A stretch of DNA of 12,122 nt from CANHEE01 sp043777755 (GTDB taxonomy: Bacteria; Bacteroidota; Bacteroidia; Chitinophagales; Saprospiraceae). This document shows, one piece after another, positions 7,101-12,122 of the stretch. The position numbers and the translations under genes are program-made. The notes under the pieces were generated by a model, which ran no database searches, was not told the origin of the DNA, and saw only the letters and a program-made list of their open reading frames with translations. The first letter of the stretch is position 1. Every line of letters begins with the position of its first letter. Location: contig JAYWHK010000078.1 in assembly GCA_043777755.1 (NCBI GenBank), positions 1-12,122 on the forward strand. The letters are read 5' to 3'.

Positions 7101-7894
7101 GTGAAAGTGCAACAGGTTCTGCAACAATTACCTCCCCGACAGGAGTTGGATATACCTACAATTGGGATAATAATAAAACTGGATTGACTATCGATAATGT
7201 AATTGCTGGCTCTTATACCGTAACAGTCAGTGATAAAGATGGTTGTACAAGTAAAGGAACGGTTGTAGTTCCAAAAACACCACCACCATTCACACTGACT
7301 GTAACTCCTCCGTCTATAACGCTTACACCCAATTCAACTCTTGATGTAACTGTTAATATTGCGCCACCTACACAAGGATTAACTGTTACTTGGAATCCAG
7401 CGGCAACAGCTACAAAAGTAGCTAATAGTGTTTATACGCTAACCGCTCCAAATGCAACAACAACATTTGTAGCAACTGCAAAAGATGCAAATGGCTGTGC
7501 TTCTTCAGCTGGTATAGCAATAACTATTAAGGAGCCCGTATTCAAAATTCCAAGCGTATTCACGCCTGATGATGAAAATAATCCTGGCAATCAAGTTTTA
7601 CAACCTTTTGAGGATGATGTACAAACTTACAATCAGTACAGTATCTTTAATAGATGGGGCGAAAGAGTTTATCATGTAGAAGGTACAATTTCTGTTAATA
7701 CGATGAAAGGTTTAGATGAAAAGGCAGTACCTAACACACCCGTTAATCCTGCATCGAATAAATTTTGGAATGGTACTTACGATAATTTAGGAAAAAAGCA
7801 AGCTCCTACTGATGTCTATATTTTAATTATAAAATATACTGATAAGAATGGTAAAGCGCAAACGAAATCACAAGACGTTACACTACTCCGCTAA
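4160..7894 (+). CDS. Large T9SS-secreted repeat protein with GCDS repeats, SprB-like repeats and type B sorting domain
   Basis: This 1244-residue protein has a signal peptide (1-20, ending THG before Q). Two jelly-roll-like PPC/CUB-type domains follow (about 24-170 and 175-313; DSWFKI and DVWYKF motifs with YYVRF and YYVIVDG). A Cys-rich segment runs about 318-480. Eight tandem repeats of 49-52 residues (485-890) each have a C-x-G-E-type start and a GCDST end. Two SprB-like repeats (about 889-1045; TYVWSTTP, GTYKVTVS, TYNWDNN, GSYTVTVSDKDGC) and an Ig-like domain precede the C-terminal domain (1126-1244: KIPSVFTPDD, YSIFNRWGERVY, FWNGTYDN, TDVYILIIKYTD). The last is the gliding-motility-associated, CHU_C-type signal that sends proteins through the type IX secretion system. 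I infer a surface-attached or released adhesin or matrix protein. It stands alone, with its own promoter (4069-4102) and terminator (7923-7957). No enzymatic motif is visible. Confidence 0.9.
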   Translation: MTKIISILSILLFLSNFTHGQTPSDVPCNAPTITASGTPGTPINANIALCCNSYINFLGTGPTCGTAQTDRDSWFKINNMTAGEQYNFMYIETGNRQTWVEIFELPAGKDCAIATNFKTVKCARANNVAFFPGSTVSATFTPPNAGSTYYVRFQRVNVTDQALEGTFSVTKSYPNEEPCTASLLQTQPSQGTNPTFGNTITAADWKPDILTGPTCGSNNDVWYKFVATACSMQIFVDNLSQSSYEMQAALMAATNGDCNNQMEIVPCGGQPDQYLDIMLSADNLTVGKTYYVIVDGYSPPYINAVGNFSIEVFKKPNGPECPKISSPCECGDPLTCGGTVLPNSVAGNAALAAALANPSANGCFNFAQNTPPAPPLCGGSNTVEFCTKYTALAGDELIAFDNIVNADPTCEVLSTKNIAYEEGVCAAPINSVCLDYNKKSPVFKVEAGKTYRFCRQVVTNGADADCVGKTYQSFCAFLWKMPASSTSTQTICAGESVTIGTNTYNTSGTTTTKIVSPFTGCDSTITLNLTVLPKIASAVSTTICNGETFTVGNTKYGTSGTFTVIIKALNGCDSTVTLTLNVLPAKSSNLTKTICAESTLTVGTSTFDKTGTYTVVVKTPNQGCDSTVNVNLTVAKKIGSTLNKTVCVGGSFTINGQTYSTTGNFDQKLKAANGCDSTFTIALKVLPDLKSTISEGICEGSTYTFGKQILTKSGVYTEVFKTSIGCDSTVILTLNVSKKVEKKIKESICEGGSVKIGPNTYTTTGLYTVTIGLAGGCDSVVILDLTVNPKKTFAWDKTVCFGEKVTIDGKDYDKSGTIVTKTKAGCDSTIILNLTVKPKNETILDRAICDGKTVEVNGVTYSTAGTFPIFSGKDKMGCDSTAILIIAKEDLNVAVSNIKEASCATGAKDGSAEITSPLGSDYTYVWSTTPVQTGAILKDVADGTYKVTVSNTKTGCTKVQEVSVPKRVIPAPQFSTVSAICESATGSATITSPTGVGYTYNWDNNKTGLTIDNVIAGSYTVTVSDKDGCTSKGTVVVPKTPPPFTLTVTPPSITLTPNSTLDVTVNIAPPTQGLTVTWNPAATATKVANSVYTLTAPNATTTFVATAKDANGCASSAGIAITIKEPVFKIPSVFTPDDENNPGNQVLQPFEDDVQTYNQYSIFNRWGERVYHVEGTISVNTMKGLDEKAVPNTPVNPASNKFWNGTYDNLGKKQAPTDVYILIIKYTDKNGKAQTKSQDVTLLR
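5612..6829 (+). repeat. Eight in-frame coding repeats (GCDS repeats)
   Basis: The repeat-opening cysteines are at residues 492, 544, 595, 647, 698, 749, 800 and 849. The GCDS cysteines are at 521, 572, 624, 675, 726, 777, 826 and 878. Each unit therefore has two cysteines 26-29 residues apart and a period of 49-52 residues. The common pattern is T-I-C-x-G-E-x-x-T-I-x-x-x-x-Y-x-x-x-G-x-Y-T, then GCDSTVxLxLTV. One disulfide per unit is an inference. The DNA copies have diverged, so expansion was not recent. Confidence 0.88.
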
Positions 7895-7922
7895 TTTTGA
7901 AGTAAATAACATATAGAAAGCG

Positions 7923-7957
7923 AAATGGCTGCCTCTTAATTGGGGTAGCCATTTTTT
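7923..7957. terminator. Bidirectional terminator between convergent genes
   Basis: Positions 7923-7933 (aaatggctgcc) pair with 7944-7954 (ggtagccattt), with one G-T pair, and a T-run extends to 7957. A second, outer helix joins gaaagcg (7916-7922) to cgctttc (7967-7973), which already lies inside the protease coding end. The A-run / stem / T-run layout suits termination of both the plus-strand T9SS gene and the minus-strand protease gene. Confidence 0.8.
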
Positions 7958-7960
7958 ATT

Positions 7961-9892
7961 TTACTGCGCTTTCAATACTTTATGATCTTTTACAATACCA
8001 TTGACATTTTTAGCTTTCATTTGAGTCAAAAGTTTATTGGCAGAAGCAGTATCTCCAAAAGCACCTACGACAACTCGATAATATTTGTCTTTTCCGATAT
8101 ATACCAAAACAGGTTGCTTGAAAGTTACTTCCATACTTTGAATATGGGTCAAAACATTTCCAGGATTGGAGAAAGTTCCCGTCTGTACACCAAAACCACT
8201 TGCAGGATACGTCAAATATTTTGGCTTAAAAGGGCCTGTACTTACCGTAGTCGTTGGTGTCGTTGGCGTTACAGGTTTGGGTGGCGTTGTTGTATTGTTA
8301 TTATTGGTTGGTGTCGTTGGTGTTACAGGCGTAGTGGTATTGCTGGAAGTACCTTTTCTACGAAAAGCTTCTTCTACTGCTTTCAACGCATTGATGCGAC
8401 CATAGCCATATTTTAGAGAACGACCATTGCTGTCGTAGTCTGATGGATTCCCAATTTTATCTGCTGTTTTCGCCAAAATATCTTTCACTTCTCTCGCTGT
8501 TAGGTTTGGATTGGCACTCAAAACCAAGGCACAAATACCTGCCGCCAAAGGTGTAGAACTTGATGTTCCACCAAAATGCTTGTATCTGTCACCACGAGAA
8601 ACACCGTCAGCCCAATATTTAAATTCACCTTCTTCATTTGGATTGCCTTCGTCCCACCAAGCTCTTGCAGCTGTTATGGGCCACTCTCCATTAGAAGGCG
8701 CAGAAACCCAAATATGAGGCCCTCTATTGGAATAATCAGGATGATCGTCATTGCTTGTGCTTGCTGCAATACAAATCACATCAGGATGCGCTGCATAAAA
8801 ATTAACATAATCTAAGCCTTCATTGCCACCAGCATACAAGATAATACAACCTTTTCCTCCACGACCATTTCTTGCAGCGTTGGAGATTGCAGCTTCTTTT
8901 CTACCACTAAGTTGGTACTGTGACTCAACACTGCCCCAACTGCAACTGATAATGTCAGCACCGTTTTTCATCGCATAACTAAACATGGATTCTGTACCGC
9001 TATCTTCGTAGGTTGTGCCACTGATGGGCATGAAACGAGCATTTGGCGCAGCACCAACCATACCAAAACCATTGGCAGCACTTACCGCTACGCCAGCACA
9101 AGGCGTTCCGTGTGTGAATCGAGGATCACCTTGTAAAAGGTTAGAAGAATTGGACCAATTGTCCCATTGTTTCACTATTTTTCCTTGAAAATCAGGGTGA
9201 GAAAGGTCTATTCCGTTGTCAATTACAGCAATTACAATATTGGAAGAACCCATAGAATCCAAGCGTTGCCAAGCATCCATGACTTTTGCATCAGCCCCTT
9301 TTTTTAATGGAAAAGGGTTGTCTGGAATTCTGCCATTGTTTCGCAAATGCCAAGCGTGGCTAATGAGCGTATCTTGCGGCACTGAAAAAGCATAATTGTC
9401 AAGGGTTGTATCAAAATCTGGTTCTGCCGCCTTGATTTCTTTCTTTTTTTGTAACGCCATTGCTACTTTGAAAGGATTTGGAGATTCTTTTGTTACTTTT
9501 ACCAAAATAATATGCTCCTCTCGTCGCTCTATCGTTTCCAAATGATATGGTTTCAATAAAGTATTTTGACGTTTTTCGCTAATTCCTTTTTCAAAAACAA
9601 TATAAATTTCGCCATTAGGAACAATAGGTCGGTCACTACCAGCTGCCATATAAACGTGCGTTCCCAAATCAACTTCATCTAAAGCACGGATTTCGTCGAG
9701 TTGGTCATTTGTTTTCTTTCCTTTTATTCTTGACAAAGTAAGGATTTTAAAACCAGCTAAATGTTCGTATTTTTTGCCGCCAATATTCGGTGCATCTGTA
9801 ATTTTATCGGCTTGCGTTTTTACGCCTACCAATTTAGTATTTTTGGTCAATTGCAAATTGCCTTTGCCGCTTTTTATGATAAGTTTTGCCAT
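7961..9892 (-). CDS. Subtilisin-like serine protease (S8) with C-terminal SPOR domain and no signal peptide
   Basis: The protein has 643 residues. About residues 94-160 resemble a subtilase prodomain (GEIYIVFEKGIS ... KEIKAAEPDF). The catalytic domain covers about 175-512, with the triad in the normal order: Asp225 (AVIDNGIDLSHPDF), His261 (THGTPCAGVA) and Ser444 (GGTSSSTPLAAG), plus the oxyanion Asn357 (YAGGNEG). All key residues are present, so it should be active. A Thr/Pro/Asn linker (514-555) leads to a SPOR-like domain (about 561-640: GFGVQTGTF, YYRVVVGAF, LLTQMKAKNVNGIV), a fold that in other proteins binds peptidoglycan. Oddly, the N-terminus (MAKLIIKSGKGN) is hydrophilic with no signal peptide. 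An in-frame stop at 9926-9928 rules out a nearby longer start. Where it acts is therefore unclear. It has its own promoter (9945-9978). Confidence 0.92.
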   Translation of the reverse strand: MAKLIIKSGKGNLQLTKNTKLVGVKTQADKITDAPNIGGKKYEHLAGFKILTLSRIKGKKTNDQLDEIRALDEVDLGTHVYMAAGSDRPIVPNGEIYIVFEKGISEKRQNTLLKPYHLETIERREEHIILVKVTKESPNPFKVAMALQKKKEIKAAEPDFDTTLDNYAFSVPQDTLISHAWHLRNNGRIPDNPFPLKKGADAKVMDAWQRLDSMGSSNIVIAVIDNGIDLSHPDFQGKIVKQWDNWSNSSNLLQGDPRFTHGTPCAGVAVSAANGFGMVGAAPNARFMPISGTTYEDSGTESMFSYAMKNGADIISCSWGSVESQYQLSGRKEAAISNAARNGRGGKGCIILYAGGNEGLDYVNFYAAHPDVICIAASTSNDDHPDYSNRGPHIWVSAPSNGEWPITAARAWWDEGNPNEEGEFKYWADGVSRGDRYKHFGGTSSSTPLAAGICALVLSANPNLTAREVKDILAKTADKIGNPSDYDSNGRSLKYGYGRINALKAVEEAFRRKGTSSNTTTPVTPTTPTNNNNTTTPPKPVTPTTPTTTVSTGPFKPKYLTYPASGFGVQTGTFSNPGNVLTHIQSMEVTFKQPVLVYIGKDKYYRVVVGAFGDTASANKLLTQMKAKNVNGIVKDHKVLKAQ

Positions 9893-9944
9893 AGTAATGT
9901 ATAGTGTTTTTGGTAAATCGGGGATTCATTTTCATTTTGTACTA

Positions 9945-9978
9945 CAAAACTACGATTTTTTAAATAAAAAATTACAAA
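9945..9978 (-). promoter_or_regulatory. Bacteroidota consensus promoter for the S8 protease
   Basis: On the minus strand TTTG (9978-9975) is followed after 22 bases by TAGTTTTG (9952-9945), a full match to TTTG / TAnnTTTG. Transcription would begin near 9938, about 46 bases before the ATG at 9892. This supports the chosen start codon and an mRNA without an upstream signal-peptide exon or gene. Confidence 0.72.
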
Positions 9979-10013
9979 ATTGCTATTATTTTATACTCAA
10001 AATTTTTCAATAC

Positions 10014-10071
10014 CCGCTGGCAATAAGTATGCTACCACCAAAACACAAAACTACCGCATCTCGCTTGGGTT
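10014..10071 (-). repeat. Dispersed repeat family A, copy 0
   Basis: This 58-base stretch matches 11804-11860 at about 49 of 57 positions with one indel. The longest shared block is AAAACACAAAACTACCGCA, and the flanking blocks CCGCTGGCA and CTCGCTTGG are also shared. It lies immediately past the stop of the nuclease-like gene and upstream of the protease promoter. No open frame is shared between the copies, so it is not a conserved coding sequence. Confidence 0.7.
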
Positions 10072-10072
10072 C

Positions 10073-10714
10073 TCATTGATAAGATTTACATTCTTTTAGT
10101 AAAATTTCTTTCAAACATTGTAAAATACGAAAAATATCAAAAATTTCTTCATCGTCAGCAACAAAACGCTTGCTAATCATATAATTTTTACCATCGAGCA
10201 GCATAAAATTCCAATCTGCACCTTTGACAACACATCCATAAATTGGGCGTTTGAGATTGTTTAGTTCTTGTCCAACAAGCATTGCTGCAAGGCATTGTCC
10301 ATAAGGATCTCCAGAAGGATCCGTTTCTGGCTTGTACTCTGTGAAGCAAAAAAATGGAATTTCGGGTTCTCGAAACCCTGTTGCAATAATACCATCTGGT
10401 TTTCCAGTCAATTCAACATCACCAACAACAGCAGAAATACTACGGTCACCAAAATCATTGAAATAATCTGTCGTAAAATCTACAAAAGAAAAAATCGGAA
10501 CGACAAAATGCGACACCAATTCGTATTCATTCCAGTGCATTTGATTTTTATTAAATTTTGACTGAAGTTGCGTTAGTGCTTTTTTCTCAAAATCATTGAT
10601 TTTGTACGACATCCCTAACCACTGATGCAGTGCGTCAATAGAAGGAACTTGTTTTAAGCCAAATCGTCGGTCTAATTTGGTCATTGTGCACTCTCGAAAC
10701 GTAATTTTTTCCAT
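10073..10714 (-). CDS. PD-(D/E)XK nuclease-like protein, stand-alone
   Basis: This 213-residue protein belongs to a family that is common and usually unnamed in Bacteroidota, recognised by its opening MEKITFRECTMTKL and the block ETDPSGDPYGQCLAAMLVGQ. The middle carries a PD-(D/E)XK-type catalytic layout: Asp107 in GKPDG, then Glu125-x-Lys127 in CFTEYKPE, each after a predicted beta strand, with Gln140 in the next helix. These residues are the metal-binding and catalytic set of restriction-type nucleases, and all are intact. No methyltransferase, helicase or toxin partner is next to it, and the substrate is unknown. There is no signal peptide, so it should be cytoplasmic. It is flanked on both sides by dispersed repeats, which suggests a mobile or frequently rearranged neighbourhood. 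The start is the natural one for the family. Confidence 0.78.
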   Translation of the reverse strand: MEKITFRECTMTKLDRRFGLKQVPSIDALHQWLGMSYKINDFEKKALTQLQSKFNKNQMHWNEYELVSHFVVPIFSFVDFTTDYFNDFGDRSISAVVGDVELTGKPDGIIATGFREPEIPFFCFTEYKPETDPSGDPYGQCLAAMLVGQELNNLKRPIYGCVVKGADWNFMLLDGKNYMISKRFVADDEEIFDIFRILQCLKEILLKECKSYQ

Positions 10715-10731
10715 TTTAAAATATTTTTATG

Positions 10732-10765
10732 CAAAAATAGCTTAAAAATTTAAAAAATTAAGAAA
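10732..10765 (-). promoter_or_regulatory. Candidate promoter for the nuclease-like gene
   Basis: On the minus strand TATTTTTG (10739-10732) matches TAnnTTTG fully. At 22 bases upstream is TTTC (10765-10762), one base from TTTG. It lies 18 bases from the ATG at 10714, leaving a very short leader of about 10 bases. The -7 part is good; the -33 part is imperfect. Confidence 0.5.
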
Positions 10766-10858
10766 TTTTCAAAAAAACCGCTTATAGAGGTTGCTAAAAG
10801 TAGTTTTTTGCCTCTCAAACAAGCGTTGTGTATCATAGTAGAGATAATCTTTCTTTCA

Positions 10859-10936
10859 AAAACCACACCGATACCTGTCGAGATATAGCGGTGTGGTTTT
10901 ACTAATAGTGCTGTACTGCTTCGCTATGTTGAAAAC
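10859..10936. repeat. Dispersed repeat family B, copy 1, with 12-bp stem
   Basis: Positions 10859-10870 pair with 10889-10900 (aaaaccacaccg / cggtgtggtttt). The segment 10872-10936 is then identical to 11964-12029 apart from one extra T in the latter. The hairpin is flanked by A-runs and T-runs, so it could also terminate transcription in either direction. It lies in the 408-base gap between the nuclease-like and orphan secreted genes. Confidence 0.85.
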
Positions 10937-10970
10937 ATACATACAGGAGAATTTGGTTTAAAACCAAATC

Positions 10971-11069
10971 CAGCGAGTGGCAATAGTTTTGTTCTTTGTT
11001 AAAACAAACTATGCACCAGCTGGGCTTATCGCTCCACTCGCAAAACCTGCCCAGAATTTGCCACCGCTG
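10971..11069. repeat. Structured repeat family A, copy 1, with imperfect terminal inverted repeats
   Basis: The ends, cagcgagtggca (10971-10982) and tgccaccgctg (11059-11069), are inverted repeats differing by one inserted base. Inside, gcgagtgg (10973-10980) pairs with ccactcgc (11034-11041), atagttt pairs with aaactat near 10983-11011, and ctgggc pairs with gcccag (about 11020-11054). A neat palindrome (atttggttt/aaaccaaat) precedes it at about 10950-10969. The part up to about 11012 resembles the repeats at 10014 and 11804, but weakly. No frame is open through it. Confidence 0.55.
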
Positions 11070-11122
11070 TAAAGATACACTTTTTTGTCTTTTAAATTTT
11101 AAGTATTAACTGTCAGACAAAG

Positions 11123-11704
11123 TTAGTGAATTTGTTGAATAGATATTTTATCAAATTTTATCGTCTCAATCATTACGTTTAGCAGTTGTTTTACAACAAT
11201 ACTATTTTCTAATCTATACGGAAATACAACAATATATATGTTGTTATCTTCTCCTTCGATCATAATTGTACTTTCATGAAAGAAACTTGATTTGAAAAAA
11301 TTAGATTGATTTTTTCTTAGAATCTCATAATATTTGTTACATACTTCTTTTTTTGAATAGCTTAATTCTAAAAAATCAATCCATTCGCCTTCATCATTCG
11401 CCATTCCTTCTTTCCAAAAACGATGAAAACGAACTCTATCAACATTTTCTAAAGCATTAATATTCGTATTTTTTTTAATCTCATCAATACAAGGAAGAGA
11501 TAATGATTCTTCAATATTATTATCTCTCACATTAATAATAGGTTTCATCTTACTTAAAACTTGGATGATAGAAGATGGTAAAAACAACTTATCTTTATAG
11601 GTAATAGAGCCATCTATAACGTCATTGTAGAGGCTTTTATAATTAGGTTGAGCGTTCATGCTAACCCCTAAAAGCAGAAATACAAAAATTATATTTTTTA
11701 CCAT
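11123..11704 (-). CDS. Secreted protein of unknown function
   Basis: The 193-residue protein starts with a typical signal peptide (MVKNIIFVFLLLGVSMNAQ, cleavage likely before Gln or Pro at 19-20). The mature part is a mixed helical/beta sequence with two cysteines near Leu-Pro-Cys (about residue 72) and KEVCNKYYE (about residue 121). There is an aromatic/charged centre (RVRFHRFWKEGMANDEGEWIDFLELSY) and a beta-like end (NIYIVVFPYRLENSIVV). I do not recognise a family. The gene is rich in A/T and in Asn, Lys and Ile codons. It is alone on its strand between two direct copies of repeat B, with repeat A copies on both sides. A promoter lying at the A2/B2 junction (11927-11957) reads toward it and would give a leader of about 215 bases containing repeat A2. 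The start is the first ATG before the signal peptide. Confidence 0.75.
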   Translation of the reverse strand: MVKNIIFVFLLLGVSMNAQPNYKSLYNDVIDGSITYKDKLFLPSSIIQVLSKMKPIINVRDNNIEESLSLPCIDEIKKNTNINALENVDRVRFHRFWKEGMANDEGEWIDFLELSYSKKEVCNKYYEILRKNQSNFFKSSFFHESTIMIEGEDNNIYIVVFPYRLENSIVVKQLLNVMIETIKFDKISIQQIH

Positions 11705-11803
11705 GTTTTGTAATATTTTGTTGCAGTTGGTGTGACTGCGGGTTGAATAGAAAGATTTATATTCATTCGAGAAAAATTCTTTGTACCTGACAAATTTTGC
11801 CTT

Positions 11804-11876
11804 CCGCTGGCACTAAGTACACCTTCAACAAAACACAAAACTACCGCAACTCGCTTGGTTCGATTTGTAATCGAAC
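11804..11876 (-). repeat. Dispersed repeat family A, copy 2, with adjoining hairpin
   Basis: Positions 11804-11860 match the copy at 10014-10071 closely (about 85%). Next to them 11858-11865 (gttcgatt) pair with 11869-11876 (aatcgaac) around a TGT loop. The element lies inside the expected long leader of the orphan secreted gene. A frame happens to be open through it on the minus strand (11698-11949), but it reads only repeat sequence. Confidence 0.7.
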
Positions 11877-11926
11877 TATTCTGTTTGGTCGTCTGTGACG
11901 AAGCATAAGCATACCGAATCTCTCTA

Positions 11927-11957
11927 CAAAGATAAACTTTTCTTTTCAAAAAACAAA
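11927..11957 (-). promoter_or_regulatory. Promoter at the junction of repeats A2 and B2
   Basis: On the minus strand TTTG (11957-11954) lies 19 bases before TATCTTTG (11934-11927), a full TAnnTTTG match at an accepted spacing. Transcription would start near 11920 and run through repeat A2 into the gene at 11704. The matching spot beside repeat B1 reads TATCTCTA (near 10843), a decayed version. Confidence 0.6.
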
Positions 11958-12029
11958 CCGCTATACCTGTCGAGATATAGCGGTTGTGGTTTTACTAATA
12001 GTGCTGTACTGCTTCGCTATGTTGAAAAC
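11956..12029. repeat. Dispersed repeat family B, copy 2, with 10-bp stem
   Basis: The stem is 11956-11965 (aaccgctata) against 11976-11985 (tatagcggtt). The segment 11964-12029 repeats 10872-10936 almost exactly, in the same orientation, about 1.09 kb away. Both copies look like damaged forms of one longer hairpin, since the right side still reads tatagcggttgtggtttt while the left side has small deletions. Confidence 0.85.
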
Positions 12030-12081
12030 CACTATTGAGCGGCACGAAAAATGTAAGTGCAACGAAATCATAAAAAAAGCG

Positions 12082-12089
12082 TAATTTTG
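12082..12089 (+). promoter_or_regulatory. Candidate -7 element for a gene starting at 12111
   Basis: TAATTTTG fits TAnnTTTG and lies 21 bases before an ATG, but at the expected distance upstream there is only a poor -33 match. The A-rich stretch cgaaaaaattATG behind it looks like a normal Bacteroidota translation start. Confidence 0.35.
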
Positions 12090-12110
12090 AGTTATCAAAC
12101 GAAAAAATTA

Positions 12111-12122
12111 TGCAAGAAACAG
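12111..12122 (+). CDS. Possible start of a plus-strand gene cut by the window end
   Basis: An ATG at 12111 opens a frame reading Met-Gln-Glu-Thr before the sequence ends. The evidence is only the A-rich leader (12101-12110) and the -7-like TAATTTTG at 12082. Nothing can be said about the product. Confidence 0.35.

Noticed and set aside
7982..8416. Plus-strand frame of 144 codons opposite the protease
   Set aside because: It is antisense to the SPOR domain and linker, which have a clear coding pattern on the minus strand.
11698..11949. Minus-strand open frame of 83 codons ahead of the orphan secreted gene
   Set aside because: It overlaps that gene's start by 7 bases and is composed almost wholly of repeat A2 and its hairpin. 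The related repeat at 10014 is not open in the same frame.
10850..12030. CRISPR array
   Set aside because: The repeats are two copies about 1.1 kb apart with a gene between them, not short regular repeats with spacers, and no cas gene is seen.
10850..12030. Integron gene cassette with attC sites
   Set aside because: The layout of one gene between structured repeats is suggestive, but I found no convincing paired RYYYAAC / GTTRRRY core sites and no integrase.

Overview
The window looks like chromosomal DNA from an AT-rich member of the Bacteroidota. Three things point there: a giant secreted protein with a gliding-motility-type C-terminal domain (type IX secretion, T9SS, type B signal), an ECF sigma factor followed by an inner-membrane protein with a beta-rich C-terminus, and promoters that fit the Bacteroidota TTTG / TAnnTTTG consensus. 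Start codons are preceded by A-rich sequence rather than Shine-Dalgarno sites. I cannot name the genus. No rRNA, tRNA, CRISPR array or transposase gene is visible.

Layout. 1-960: an N-terminal fragment of an aerotolerance protein (BatD) that stops after 185 codons, then a 26-bp perfect inverted repeat and a strong bidirectional terminator. 965-3674 (minus strand): a probable three-gene unit made of an ECF sigma factor, a membrane-anchored putative anti-sigma factor with a periplasmic linker and a beta-rich C-terminus, and an outer-membrane-barrel-like protein. 3675-4159: a very AT-rich gap with a good promoter for the next gene. 4160-7894 (plus): a 1244-residue T9SS protein with eight cysteine-paired repeats, SprB-like repeats and a sorting domain. 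A shared terminator separates it from 7961-9892 (minus), a subtilisin-like protease fused to a SPOR domain but with no signal peptide. 10073-10714 (minus): a PD-(D/E)XK nuclease-like protein. 11123-11704 (minus): an unrecognised secreted protein. The last bases may hold the start of a plus-strand gene.

The region from about 10.0 to 12.1 kb is accessory-like. It holds two families of structured dispersed repeats. A 65/66-nt direct repeat (here called B, at 10872-10936 and 11964-12029) flanks the orphan secreted gene. A second family (A, near 10014, 10971 and 11804) sits beside the genes. The upstream A2-B2 pair carries a near-consensus promoter reading into the orphan gene.

Working together: the sigma / anti-sigma / barrel unit looks like an envelope-sensing circuit in which one polypeptide could link the inner and outer membranes. 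The large T9SS protein is a likely surface adhesin or matrix protein. The other genes look like independent transcription units. Functions are inferred from motifs read by eye; no database search was possible.
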